This document shows, piece after piece, positions 18,343-27,492 of a stretch of 64,000 nt of DNA (the first letter of the stretch is position 1; each line of letters opens with the position of its first letter). Source of the stretch: Sphingorhabdus lacus (GTDB lineage: Bacteria > Pseudomonadota > Alphaproteobacteria > Sphingomonadales > Sphingomonadaceae); NCBI RefSeq assembly GCF_009768975.1, contig NZ_CP035733.1, positions 3,392,001-3,456,000 on the forward strand, written 5' to 3'. The position numbers were made by a program, and so were the translations under genes. The notes beneath the pieces were generated by a model, which saw only the letters and a list, made by a program, of their open reading frames with translations, had not been told where the DNA came from and did no database searches.

Positions 18343-19136
18343 CCGTGGACGACAAGTCGATGAGTGGCTCCCTAGTTGTACCTACGCTGCGGCAAAATAT
18401 ATCCTTCTTGAACATCGACTTTAATACGAGTTCGCGTCAGGATATCTTAACTGCATTATGTGAGCTTTCAGCGTCTCGATCTCATAGCTACATAGTTACT
18501 CCGAACGTCGACCATATAGTGATGTTGGACGGGCTACCAGATATCGAAATACGAAGACGTTTCGCGGATGCTTATCATAGGGCCGTGATAAGACTGTGTG
18601 ATAGCCGCATCTTATCGGCGTTGGCGCGTTTGCGGGGGATTAACCTCCCGGTGTTTCCGGGTAGTGATTTGACCGCTCATTTGGTCTCCGAGTGCTTCGA
18701 TGAGCGGGTTAAGGTCGCGATCGTGGGAGGCACAGTTACATCGCTGATGAAGTTGCGGGGGCTTTTCCCATTGCCGAATTTCGTTCAGTTTGTACCGCCG
18801 ATGGACGTGCTAAATAATCCAAATGCCATCGCCGAAATCACAGACTTCCTCTCTGCTGCGCAAGCGGATTTTGTTCTGATGGCGATAGGAGCGCCGCAGA
18901 GTGAAATAATAGCAGATATTTGTCAGCGTGACGGGAGATTTGGCGGGGTTAGTTTGTGTATCGGCGCGTCGATTGAATTTCTGACGGGTGAAAAGCAACG
19001 GGCTCCGATCTGGGTCCAGCGTGTAAGTCTAGAGTGGGCTTATCGACTACTGACCGAACCGCGGCGTCTATGGCGCAGGTACCTCATAAGGGGGCCAAGA
19101 ATTCTCAAGATTTTTATTCAAGGCGGGGTCAGATGA
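18339..19136 (+). CDS. WecG/TagA/CpsF-family glycosyltransferase
   Basis: Family 26 type glycosyltransferase, 265 residues. Family signs are VTPNVDHIVML near the N terminus and LCDSRILSALARLRG (the conserved Asp-Ser region). VAIVGGT, ADFVLMAIGAPQSE and CIGASIEFLTGEKQRAP follow, and the C-terminal WAYRLLTEPRRLWRRY is a membrane-contact helix. The enzyme adds a sugar to a polyprenyl-linked intermediate. It starts inside the end of the polymerase-like gene (ATGA overlap), so it belongs to the plus-strand EPS operon and ends it. Convergent with the next gene. Confidence 0.88.
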   Translation: MTVDDKSMSGSLVVPTLRQNISFLNIDFNTSSRQDILTALCELSASRSHSYIVTPNVDHIVMLDGLPDIEIRRRFADAYHRAVIRLCDSRILSALARLRGINLPVFPGSDLTAHLVSECFDERVKVAIVGGTVTSLMKLRGLFPLPNFVQFVPPMDVLNNPNAIAEITDFLSAAQADFVLMAIGAPQSEIIADICQRDGRFGGVSLCIGASIEFLTGEKQRAPIWVQRVSLEWAYRLLTEPRRLWRRYLIRGPRILKIFIQGGVR

Positions 19137-19192
19137 CTACCGTGTGGATAACTATTCGGAAATTTCAGCTTCACGAACCGCGAAGAAACCAC

Positions 19193-20374
19193 CTATCGTT
19201 CAGTTCGATTCCAGCCCGGGGTTATACCGCGAACCAGCTTCAAATAAATGGGTAGTTTCCATAAAAGATAGACAGGAAGCTTCAAAAGTGTGGATGCTTC
19301 GAGCCATCTATGACCTCCAAATATCCACGCGAGAATAATGGCTAACATGGCCAAGCAAAAAGCGAATAGCAGAACCGTAAGAGGAATAAGTTCGCCGGTC
19401 GCGAAGGCCGCAAGCGCTGCATATACTAAAGTTAACAGGGTTATCCCAAAAAGAAGTGCGACGGGCGGGACCATAAGATGCAGTCCCAATAGAAAATGTT
19501 TCCAGTTTAGCGAAGAAGCACCTTTCCATAGGGAATCGATCCCAAATTCACGCGCGGTCGCAATGAAGCCATGTTCCCAGCGTGCTCTTTGATCTAAAGT
19601 GGCACCTTCGCTAGCGGGTATGCTGGTCACGAACGCTTGTTCAAGATAGATGGGTGCGGTTCCTGAGCCTGTCAGATAAACCGCCAGACCGAGGTCCTCC
19701 ACAATATTTGAAGTGGCCAATGGAAGGTCTTTAAACAACTGCCATGGAAACGCCATTCCTGTTCCTGTTAGAAGAGCGGCACCTCCTAAACGTTGAGATC
19801 CGCGCTGACGCAACACGTTCTTTACCCAAAAAGCAAAATTCGAAATTTGGACCATCGGCGAAGAATACAAGCTGGAGTTTAGTGTATATCGAGCTTGGAC
19901 CGGACGCGTTGCTTTCACGCAATAGCGGGAGAGATCGCGAATTGATTGCTCATCTGTAATACAATCAGCGTCAATTATTATGACACAATCCGGAGGGTTC
20001 TTTTTGAGTTTGTCACGCCCGAATGCCAACGCATAACCCTTTCCACGGCAATTCGGGTCTGTTCGATCAATAACTTCAAATCCAAAAGATTCGACGATCT
20101 CGCTCGTTCTGTCGCTGCAATTGTCTGCTACAACCAACAGCCTAATGTCTTTGGAAAGGATTGGTTTTAACTTTTCAAGTGCATTGCCTATCGTAAGCGC
20201 TTCGTTATGCGCAGGCATTAAAATGACTGTTTTTTCTACATTGCCCGCGATGGGAAAAGGTTTGGGCGCACTTAATCCTAGCAGTGTTTCAATTGTAAAT
20301 ATCGCCAAAGCAATCGAGAGTGGTGTGATGAGCAACCAAGTGCTCAGGATCACCAAGTTATTGGTCATGTGCAT
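19193..20374 (-). CDS. Processive-type family 2 glycosyltransferase
   Basis: Membrane glycosyltransferase of the cellulose/hyaluronan synthase branch of GT2, 393 residues. An N-terminal helix (about 8-32) is followed by the catalytic domain with PAHNEA, VVADNCSD, the metal-binding DADC at 135-138 and an ED acceptor-site pair. QRARW, the QxxRW signature, lies near residue 260, and two or three C-terminal membrane helices follow. It may add a backbone sugar rather than build its own polymer. The start overlaps the upstream glycosyltransferase by 17 bp, so the two form a minus-strand operon. Confidence 0.85.
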   Translation of the reverse strand: MHMTNNLVILSTWLLITPLSIALAIFTIETLLGLSAPKPFPIAGNVEKTVILMPAHNEALTIGNALEKLKPILSKDIRLLVVADNCSDRTSEIVESFGFEVIDRTDPNCRGKGYALAFGRDKLKKNPPDCVIIIDADCITDEQSIRDLSRYCVKATRPVQARYTLNSSLYSSPMVQISNFAFWVKNVLRQRGSQRLGGAALLTGTGMAFPWQLFKDLPLATSNIVEDLGLAVYLTGSGTAPIYLEQAFVTSIPASEGATLDQRARWEHGFIATAREFGIDSLWKGASSLNWKHFLLGLHLMVPPVALLFGITLLTLVYAALAAFATGELIPLTVLLFAFCLAMLAIILAWIFGGHRWLEASTLLKLPVYLLWKLPIYLKLVRGITPGWNRTER

Positions 20375-21575
20375 GGTACTTTACGATTAGCTCGAACAAC
20401 TCTGCACCATTCTTCATGGAATCATGAAGAGAAACCACACGTTCGCGACCTGCTTTGCCCATTTCGGATAGAGTTTGAGGAGGGGTTTGCATCGCGGTTT
20501 TTAAAGCTTCCACCAGTGCATCGACAGAACCCGATGGAATAAGCCATCCGCTTTGATCGTTCACAAGTTCGGGTGTGCCAGCAATAGCCGTGACAATCAC
20601 AGGGACTTCGAGAGCCAACGCTTCCATGATGACAACTGGTAGTCCTTCCGCGAAACTCGGGAGCACCATAGCTTTTGAATCGAGAAGGGATTCGACAATT
20701 TCCATGGTGCTAGCCCATCCTACCAAGTTAACATAATCTTGCAGATCGTAATCGCGGATCATGTTTTCTATTTGTGGCTGCATTTCTCCGCCGCCAATCA
20801 ATTGGATCGTAAAACGATATCCGTCATCTTTCAGAATGGCAGCAGCTTGGATGAGTAGCGGAATCCCCTTTTGTCCGCTGAGACGCGCGATCGATGCAAA
20901 TTGTGTTTTCTCATAGGTCGGCTTGGAACGATTGTTCAAAATAAAATTATCATCTACTCCGCACCGAATGACCTCGATTTTTCCCCAATCTTGATAGTTG
21001 GCCCAGCGCATGAGTTGCCCCTTGCCGAAATTGCTTATCGCAACTGCGAATAAGGCGTCGGATATCTTGCTGCGCAAATCCAATTCGATTGGTCGGTCAA
21101 ATTCATCAGGTCCATGTACTGTGAAGCTAAATGGTGGCCCACCCAGCTTATAAGCTATTTGCGCCACAGTCGCAGAATTTGTGCCGAAATGGGCATGCAA
21201 GTGCTTTACATTTTGTTCTCTAAGCCGTCGGGTAAGCCAAGCAGCTTCGGCAATATATGCAATACGTCGAATGAGATCACTTGGACGAAAGCTGGACCCG
21301 GCAAATGCTACGCGCACTGCATCCGCGAACTTTATTGGCGATGCCAATGCTTTGATGAACATCTGTAAAACAAGGCCAAACCAATTGTTTTCGAGTATTA
21401 CCTCTGTTTTTTCGTATTCGCGTTTGTCCCTGATGTCCGGTAGCAATTCTGGATCGGAATTCCGCACCGAGAAACGGAAAACGGTCCCTCCTGCACCTTC
21501 GATTCCCGCTATCTCTCGCCGGATAAAACTGTGGCTTATGGCTGGATATTTATTGACGAGGTATGCGATGTTCAA
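20358..21575 (-). CDS. Family 4 glycosyltransferase, WcaL-like
   Basis: GT-B fold retaining glycosyltransferase of about 405 residues. MNIAYLVNKYPAISHSFIRRE at the N terminus resembles colanic-acid transferases such as WcaL. HLHAHFGTNSA and FTVHGPDEF mark the acceptor domain, and the C-terminal donor domain has SFAEGLPVVIMEALALEVPV with the EX7E-type glutamates. It is first gene of a two-gene operon. Its promoter lies in the 179 bp shared with the divergent epsI gene. Confidence 0.87.
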   Translation of the reverse strand: MNIAYLVNKYPAISHSFIRREIAGIEGAGGTVFRFSVRNSDPELLPDIRDKREYEKTEVILENNWFGLVLQMFIKALASPIKFADAVRVAFAGSSFRPSDLIRRIAYIAEAAWLTRRLREQNVKHLHAHFGTNSATVAQIAYKLGGPPFSFTVHGPDEFDRPIELDLRSKISDALFAVAISNFGKGQLMRWANYQDWGKIEVIRCGVDDNFILNNRSKPTYEKTQFASIARLSGQKGIPLLIQAAAILKDDGYRFTIQLIGGGEMQPQIENMIRDYDLQDYVNLVGWASTMEIVESLLDSKAMVLPSFAEGLPVVIMEALALEVPVIVTAIAGTPELVNDQSGWLIPSGSVDALVEALKTAMQTPPQTLSEMGKAGRERVVSLHDSMKNGAELFELIVKYHAHDQ

Positions 21576-21734
21576 TTCAATACCTTAACGAAAAGTGAGG
21601 CAATTCCAGCTTTACTATACCAATATGTATGGCCCTAACACATACCGAAGAGCTAACCTTCACTAATGCCAGGCAGCAATTACCCCAGTGCCTAAATAAC
21701 ATTTGATCTAAGGGTCGAATAGTTCTCGCGGTGT

Positions 21735-21752
21735 GTTAACTTCACTGTTAAC
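21735..21752. repeat. GTTAAC pair in the epsI leader
   Basis: Two copies of the palindromic hexamer GTTAAC are separated by 6 bases, ending 2 bases before the epsI start. The arrangement recalls the TTAA-N7-TTAAC target of CtrA, but the spacer is 8 rather than 7, so the identity is open. Confidence 0.35.
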
Positions 21753-21754
21753 GA

Positions 21755-22444
21755 GTGTGTGTGGATCTGAAAGCCAAAAATTCAAAAATCGACAGGCGCG
21801 CGCTGTTGTTGGGGGCGGGTTTTGCGCTTTGTGGGGGGGCGAGTTTTGTCGCAACGCCGCGCCAGACAAGCTCACGCATTTCGGAAGTCGCGTTCCAGGC
21901 GTTGTTGCCGGCCAAAGTAGGCGGGTGGACCGCGCGGGTGAGCTCCGACCTCATCCTCCCATCGGCCGACGCGTTGAGCGACAAGCTTTACGAGAATCTG
22001 AAGACCTACACCTATGAGGGCCCCGGCCTGCCCACCATCATGTTCCTCATCGCCTATAGCAGCGTGCAGCAGAATGACGTCCAGGTCCACCGTCCCGAAG
22101 TCTGCTATCCCATGTCCGGCTACCCCATCCTCGATAACCGGCCGGTCAAGGCCCGCATCGGCAACAGAGGCATCCCCGCCCGCTATCTGACCGCCGACAG
22201 AGGCGCCCTGCGCGAGATGATCCTCTATTGGACGCGGGTAGGGCAACGCTTTCCGCTCAACTGGACACAGCAAAGGATCGAAATGGCACGCGCAAATGTG
22301 AGCGGAGTAATCCCCGACGGTGCGCTGCTGAGGTTTTCGACGATTTCGGCGGAGGGAAGCAACGATTATCAATTGCTCACTGATTTCGCACATAAAATGG
22401 CCCAGAGTTTAAATCCAAAAATGAAGGAAGTATTTTTTGGATAA
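21755..22444 (+). CDS. epsI: EpsI-family exosortase-associated protein
   Basis: EpsI/DUF3485 protein of the exosortase-EPS systems, 229 residues from a GTG start (a second in-frame GTG follows two codons on). An N-terminal hydrophobic segment (about residues 15-33) starts with RRALLLGAG. The periplasmic domain has the family hallmarks: VHRPEVCYPMSGYPI with its single conserved Cys, and LYWTRVGQRFPLNWTQQ. In some species EpsI is fused to the exosortase; here it is a separate gene, 7 kb from the exosortase at 29091. It probably works with the exosortase or EPS export. It overlaps the next gene by 8 bp. Confidence 0.85.
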   Translation: MCVDLKAKNSKIDRRALLLGAGFALCGGASFVATPRQTSSRISEVAFQALLPAKVGGWTARVSSDLILPSADALSDKLYENLKTYTYEGPGLPTIMFLIAYSSVQQNDVQVHRPEVCYPMSGYPILDNRPVKARIGNRGIPARYLTADRGALREMILYWTRVGQRFPLNWTQQRIEMARANVSGVIPDGALLRFSTISAEGSNDYQLLTDFAHKMAQSLNPKMKEVFFG

Positions 22445-23510
22445 ACGTTCAAACGGGCAATTTGATGTGGACGGAATGAAGGGATGGGCGATCGCCGCCC
22501 CCTTTTTTAATGGTGAAGAAGACCGCTGGATTGACGATTTTTTCCCAAACGACTTCATGCAGCGGACTGGTTGGAAGTTCGTTAAATGTGCGCGTCCTTA
22601 TTTAGTTGCCAATTGGCATGAGCGGAAAAGGCGCGACACCGGATTTTCCGACTGGTGGAAATATTGGGTGCATGCGCTGCGTGCGTGCAGACACGCGGAG
22701 AAATTGGGCGGTCTAATCACGATTTTCCCCCAACTCGCGCTCCTTGCATGTTTCCAGCGCAAAATATTCAGAATGAAGTTCAAGGTCGTCGCCTATTGCT
22801 TCAATATTGGAGAGGAGCCGGGCCCATGGCGCCGCAAATTCGGTGCCTGGGTCTTTAAAGATGTAGAAGCGATCGTGGTTCATTCGCGGGCGGAGACGGC
22901 GCTGGTTTGTGAATGGTTCAACCTAAGACCGGATCAGGTGATTTTCTTACCGCTTCAAATCGGTCAAATTAGCCGCCCAAAAGACGCAATCGATGAAGAG
23001 CCTTATGTCCTCTCAATGGGGTCTGCCAACCGCGATTATCCTACCTTTTTTAAGGCTATAGAGCATACGGGCCTCCGCACCATCGTTGTCGCTGCACCCA
23101 GATGCATCGACGGGTTGGATGTGCCAGCAAATGTAACATGGTTGCAAAACCTTACCCCAGACGCTTGCCGCAATCTCGCGGCGAAAGCCCGTGTAAATGT
23201 CGTGCCTCTTATAGATGGCAGATCATCTTCCGGCCAGGTTACGGTTGTTGAAGCAATGCGATTGGGAACACCAATTGTGGCTACGGAAACAATAGGTACC
23301 GCAGATTATATAGAGAGTGGCGAAACAGGTTATCTCGTGCCCGCGAATAATGCTAAAGCAATGACAAATGCCATATTGGAAATCTGGAACGATCCCGATT
23401 TGCAATCAAAGTTTTCTGGCAATTCTAGCGATTTTGCTGAAAAACATTTGTCTGATGAGGCTTTGGGAATAGCATTGAGCAGTCTATTGAGCGACATAGC
23501 AAAGAGATAA
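22437..23510 (+). CDS. Family 4 glycosyltransferase
   Basis: GT-B glycosyltransferase of 357 residues. The C-terminal donor domain is clear: VNVVPLIDGRSSSGQVTVVEA and MRLGTPIVATETIGTADYIESG contain the spaced glutamates of the family. The N-terminal domain is less typical. I choose the TTG at 22437 as start because AAGGAAG lies 7 bases upstream, inside the end of epsI (8-bp overlap). The acceptor and sugar cannot be told. Confidence 0.8.
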   Translation: MDKRSNGQFDVDGMKGWAIAAPFFNGEEDRWIDDFFPNDFMQRTGWKFVKCARPYLVANWHERKRRDTGFSDWWKYWVHALRACRHAEKLGGLITIFPQLALLACFQRKIFRMKFKVVAYCFNIGEEPGPWRRKFGAWVFKDVEAIVVHSRAETALVCEWFNLRPDQVIFLPLQIGQISRPKDAIDEEPYVLSMGSANRDYPTFFKAIEHTGLRTIVVAAPRCIDGLDVPANVTWLQNLTPDACRNLAAKARVNVVPLIDGRSSSGQVTVVEAMRLGTPIVATETIGTADYIESGETGYLVPANNAKAMTNAILEIWNDPDLQSKFSGNSSDFAEKHLSDEALGIALSSLLSDIAKR

Positions 23511-23545
23511 ATCTCTAAGGCGATTTAACGCATTGGATAAAGTTT

Positions 23546-25312
23546 GTGGCCATTGACCGCCGTTCGTTTATTGTAGCTTCGGCATCGGGTGGAGGAATAT
23601 TGGCGTTGGGCGGCGGCCTTGCCATGTCGCGGGGGTCGGACACGGCCTCTGATGGGATGGTCCCGCGCAACGAAGCATTTCCGAAACTTCCCATTGGCAT
23701 GAATTTGGCCGGTATCGCCGATTGGGAGCCGGGATTTCCGTTCCGCAATCTGTTTTTGGGCGCGCGGCAGTGGATTTCCAAAAACCAGAGTATTACCGGT
23801 CCCCACGACACCAAAGCCGAATCCGCATTTCAATATGATGCGGACGGCTATCCGCTTCAGGTCCCGGTCGCTGTGCCGGGTCAGGCGGAGCCCCAGATCC
23901 TGTTCACCTATGTGCCGAACAGCAGGCCGCCCGGAAATTATGTCCTGCTTTATGACGGCGAAGGCGAAATAGGCGGTTTGTTTGGCGCAGGCCGCATATT
24001 GTCGCAAAAAAAGGGCCGCGTTAAGCTCTGGATGGAGCAAGATGGCAAAGAGCATGCCATCGTCATCAAGCGGTCCAAGCTGGGCAACCATGTCCGCAAT
24101 ATCCGGCTGGTTGCGGAAGAGGACGAAAGTGTCGACTTGCTCGCATCGCCCTTCCTGCCCGAATTTCTCGATTTTTGCCGCCCCTTCCATTGTCTCCGGT
24201 TCATGGACTGGGGGTCGACGAACAATTCGATTGAAGAAGAATGGGCCAGCCGGAAACGCCCCACTTTTTATACACAAGTCAGCGGGAGAGGTGATCCAGA
24301 CGCCCGCTACAGCCCCGCTCCTACAGCTTTTCAGCGGATGTACTCGGGCGGGGTTGCCATCGAGACGATGATCCAGCTGTGCAACGAACTCAAAATCGAT
24401 CCCTGGTTCTGTATCCCGCACCGGGCAACCGACGACTATATCGCGCAATTTGCAAGGCTGGTGAAAGAGCGCCTCGACCCTTCGTTGAAAGTCTATGTCG
24501 AATATTCGAACGAGCTCTGGAACTGGAGCTTTTTGCAGGCGGGATGGATGCTGCAATCGCCACTGGCCGGTGCGATGGTGGAGGCCAAAGGCGGCAAAGC
24601 GTGGAAAGATGGCGATAGATCGAAGGGGGAGGGGCATCCCGAGCGGATCGGTGCCCTGTTCCGCCGCGCCTTCGCCATTTGGGAGCGCGAGTGGAGCGGA
24701 GCCGACCAAAAGCGCCTCGTCCGTGTGTGCGCCGTACAGGCGGCTTGGGTCGACGCGTCGAAGCGGACCGTCAAATGGTGCGTGGACAATGGCGGAGCCG
24801 ATGTGGTGTCGCCTACTGCGTATATCGGCCCGGATGATTCAGTATACGAAATATGGGAAGCATTGGGCGAAAGATTAACTGCAGATCAGGTAATTGCTGA
24901 CCTAAGGCAAAGGGTCGATAGGCTGCATTCTGGCAGCAGTATTGCGGAGATCGTCAGATATGCGGCGTTGTTTGGGTTGAAATACGTTTCATACGAAGGC
25001 GGGCAGCATATCCAGCCTAAAGGGCAAATGGACCGGCCTTATTCGCCAGCATTAGCTGCCGCTCAATATCATCCCGCAATGTATGATCTGTATATTGAAC
25101 TCTTTCGCTTTCATCGAGATTTAGGATGCGAACTACTGTGCCACTTTGATAGTATCGGGCGACAGGGAACTAGATGGGGGAGTTGGGGTGCTAAATCGAG
25201 TTATATGGAATCTGACTCCAATAGCCCCAAAATGTCCGCATTAGTCGATTGTAATATAGAGAAAAATAGAAAAAGCGAAAATCTTATCGACAAGAATATG
25301 AATAGGGTTTGA
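23546..25312 (+). CDS. Tat-exported GH-A-like glycoside hydrolase of EPS locus
   Basis: 588-residue exported protein. The N terminus has a twin-arginine signal (DRRSFIV then a Gly/Ala-rich hydrophobic stretch). The body resembles a TIM-barrel glycosidase of clan GH-A. The Asn-Glu pair in EYSNELWNWSF (Glu323) is the likely acid/base and the Glu in SYEGGQH (Glu484) the likely nucleophile. Such proteins have been called cellulose-binding proteins in annotations, without proven activity. Position inside the glycosyltransferase cluster suggests a periplasmic depolymerase or trimming enzyme for the same EPS. The start is GTG with GGA about 8 bases upstream. The last 150 bases are AT-rich, marking the edge of an AT-rich block. 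Confidence 0.72.
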   Translation: MAIDRRSFIVASASGGGILALGGGLAMSRGSDTASDGMVPRNEAFPKLPIGMNLAGIADWEPGFPFRNLFLGARQWISKNQSITGPHDTKAESAFQYDADGYPLQVPVAVPGQAEPQILFTYVPNSRPPGNYVLLYDGEGEIGGLFGAGRILSQKKGRVKLWMEQDGKEHAIVIKRSKLGNHVRNIRLVAEEDESVDLLASPFLPEFLDFCRPFHCLRFMDWGSTNNSIEEEWASRKRPTFYTQVSGRGDPDARYSPAPTAFQRMYSGGVAIETMIQLCNELKIDPWFCIPHRATDDYIAQFARLVKERLDPSLKVYVEYSNELWNWSFLQAGWMLQSPLAGAMVEAKGGKAWKDGDRSKGEGHPERIGALFRRAFAIWEREWSGADQKRLVRVCAVQAAWVDASKRTVKWCVDNGGADVVSPTAYIGPDDSVYEIWEALGERLTADQVIADLRQRVDRLHSGSSIAEIVRYAALFGLKYVSYEGGQHIQPKGQMDRPYSPALAAAQYHPAMYDLYIELFRFHRDLGCELLCHFDSIGRQGTRWGSWGAKSSYMESDSNSPKMSALVDCNIEKNRKSENLIDKNMNRV

Positions 25313-25316
25313 AATA

Positions 25317-26360
25317 GTGTGTCGATATCTCTTTCTATGTCCTGACAGCACTTCTGCTTCGGGCGGCATCGCAGTTATTTACGACTTGGCGGCGTTACTG
25401 AACAGCAATGGGTATAATGCGGCTGTGGTCCATAATTCCAAAAATGCTGGTTATCCAGACTATCCTGAAGCCGTGCCAATGTTTTTTACAAACGCCTTAA
25501 ATCAGACCTACGGGCGCAATTCCGGACGCAAGTATCGGGTTCAGACTTTATTGAATAATTTGCGACCGAAGGAGAAAAAGTTACAGCACCTTGAGCTGCG
25601 GCCCGACGATGTGATTGTAAGTCCAGAATTTCAGTTTGCCGAAGCAGTGGAATCATTTCCTAACTCCAAAGTTGTAGTGTTCGTTCAGAACCCATTTTCG
25701 TTAATGACGTCATATCACACATGTTTGCAAAGAGGGATCAAGCCGCGGCAGCATGTGAGATACTGGCTTGGGATCGCTGAAGTTTGTCGGTCACATCTAG
25801 CAGTATTGAATTTTGAACCATCTGCAATTTTTCCTGTGACGATGAAGCCACATGATTTCCCGTTTCAAGAAACAAAGCAAAATTTGATTACGTATATGCC
25901 TCGAAAACGGCCTTGGGAAGCAAAGGTGATTGCGGACGCATTGCAGCGTCGAGGCAATATCTATGGATACCGGCTTGAGGCGCTCGAAAACATAACTCGC
26001 GCTGAAGTGGCAAGTAAATTGGGTCAAAGTCGATTTTTCATTTCGTTACTCCAGCAGGAAGCATTGGGATTTCCCGCAGCAGAAGCCATGTCTTCTGGAT
26101 GTATTGTAATTGGTTTCGATGGATTGGGAACATCCGAGTATTTTGACGCGCAAGTAGGCATTCCTGTAACGGAGGGCGATGTAGCAGGACTGATTAATGC
26201 TGTTGAAGTTGCTGTTGAGCAGTATGAAACTGAACCGCGATTGTTAAACGAGATGCGAAAAAGGGCATCCGAACGTGTCAGATCTCGATACAGCCAAGAA
26301 GCTTTCAGGCATGGCGCCTTAGAGGCTTGGGCAAAAATGCATAAAACTATTAATGAATAG
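25317..26360 (+). CDS. Glycosyltransferase, group 1-like
   Basis: 347-residue GT-B type protein from a GTG start 4 bp after the previous stop. The C-terminal half is the convincing part: LGQSRFFISLLQQEALGFP, then AAEAMSSGCIVIGFDGLGT and EYFDAQVGIPV, which form the donor-binding region. The N-terminal half shows only LCPDSTSASGGIAVIYDLA as a recognisable glycosyltransferase opening. Codon use is AT-rich compared with the genes on both sides of the locus, suggesting a separate origin. Confidence 0.72.
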   Translation: MCRYLFLCPDSTSASGGIAVIYDLAALLNSNGYNAAVVHNSKNAGYPDYPEAVPMFFTNALNQTYGRNSGRKYRVQTLLNNLRPKEKKLQHLELRPDDVIVSPEFQFAEAVESFPNSKVVVFVQNPFSLMTSYHTCLQRGIKPRQHVRYWLGIAEVCRSHLAVLNFEPSAIFPVTMKPHDFPFQETKQNLITYMPRKRPWEAKVIADALQRRGNIYGYRLEALENITRAEVASKLGQSRFFISLLQQEALGFPAAEAMSSGCIVIGFDGLGTSEYFDAQVGIPVTEGDVAGLINAVEVAVEQYETEPRLLNEMRKRASERVRSRYSQEAFRHGALEAWAKMHKTINE

Positions 26361-26369
26361 GCTTAAATA

Positions 26370-27428
26370 ATGGAAACAATAACTATTGTTGATACGTCAA
26401 TAAGTACAGACAACACTGGTGATGAAATAATAATGGAGTCTGTTAATGAAATAATTAGTGAAATATTTTCAGATTCATATATATTTCGTGTTTCTAGTCA
26501 TGACGCGCTGTCAGAAAGAACGCGATCATTTATACGAAAATCGTCCTGGTGCTTTATTGGGGGAACGAATTTGTTGTCTTCCGATTTTAAGCCTTGGAGT
26601 CTTTGGAAGTTGGATGCTCTGGCAGCAAACGCTTTAGGTTCGAGTCGAACAATATGTCTAGGCACGGGGTGGAACGATTACATGCTGCCGCCAAATGAAG
26701 ATAGCCAAAAATTGCTCAGGACGGCACTATCTAATAAGTATATTCATGCGGCTCGGGACAGGTATACGCAAAGTCACCTAGAAAGCTTGGGCTTAGCGTC
26801 GGTATTTACCTCCTGCCCTACAACTTGGGCTCTCACTCCATCTGTCTGTTCAAAAATTCCAGCTAGGAAGTCGGGGACGGCAATTATTACCCTCTCTGCG
26901 TGGAGGGCAGAAGTTGAGTTAGATCGAAACTGGATCAACATCGTAAAAAAGTCATACGACAAAGTTGTGTTCTTCTCGCAAATGCAAGAAGACTTTGAGT
27001 ATCTACAATCTATCGGTTTTACCGATATACCTGTTGTTGCTGCCACGGTACAAGCATATGATAGATACTTGGAGTCAAATGTCGTCGACTTTATCGGAAC
27101 TCGACTGCACGGAGGAATTCGGGCATTGCAGAAGGGTAGGAGGGCAGTTATTTTATCTATCGACAACCGTGCAGCGGAGATGGGTAAGGATACTGGATTG
27201 CCTGTTTTGCCGCGCGCAGATTGCATGGCATTATCTAAATGGATTGGTGAATCTTCAACTGTAAAACTCGATCTTCCCTACGAAGCTATTGAACGTTGGA
27301 AAAATCAATTCACGTTATCTGCCCGGCAAAACTTAGAGCCATTATACCCTTTGCCCGAGGTAATTCCGCCGCCACCTCTTATGAAACGACTGAAGCCAGC
27401 CCTGAAAATGCTTATTGGAAGGACTTGA
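26370..27428 (+). CDS. Polysaccharide pyruvyl transferase-like protein
   Basis: Family of the PS_pyruv_trans domain, 352 residues. DTSISTDNTGDEIIMESV at the N terminus, WCFIGGTNLL, AARDRYTQSHLESLG and DFIGTRLHGGIRAL are its signatures. In other EPS systems such enzymes put a pyruvate ketal on a terminal sugar using phosphoenolpyruvate. Some relatives act as sugar transferases, so the ketal call is tentative. It is the most AT-rich gene of the window and follows the glycosyltransferase by 9 bp. It converges on the flippase gene. Confidence 0.8.
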   Translation: METITIVDTSISTDNTGDEIIMESVNEIISEIFSDSYIFRVSSHDALSERTRSFIRKSSWCFIGGTNLLSSDFKPWSLWKLDALAANALGSSRTICLGTGWNDYMLPPNEDSQKLLRTALSNKYIHAARDRYTQSHLESLGLASVFTSCPTTWALTPSVCSKIPARKSGTAIITLSAWRAEVELDRNWINIVKKSYDKVVFFSQMQEDFEYLQSIGFTDIPVVAATVQAYDRYLESNVVDFIGTRLHGGIRALQKGRRAVILSIDNRAAEMGKDTGLPVLPRADCMALSKWIGESSTVKLDLPYEAIERWKNQFTLSARQNLEPLYPLPEVIPPPPLMKRLKPALKMLIGRT

Positions 27429-27468
27429 AGATATTCATCTACAGATAAGGTCGATTGATTAAACCTGA

Positions 27469-27492
27469 CTCTTTATCTTTGGTCTTAAAGAG
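27469..27492. terminator. Hairpin between convergent genes
   Basis: A CTCTTTA ... TAAAGAG stem with a 10-base loop overlaps the stop of the flippase gene. It could end transcription from either side, but it has no GC-rich stem and only a short T stretch. Confidence 0.35.

Noticed and set aside
23525-24709. 394-codon frame opposite the GH-A-like gene.
   Set aside because: Antisense to a gene with clear signal peptide and catalytic motifs; composition is typical of antisense frames in GC-rich DNA.
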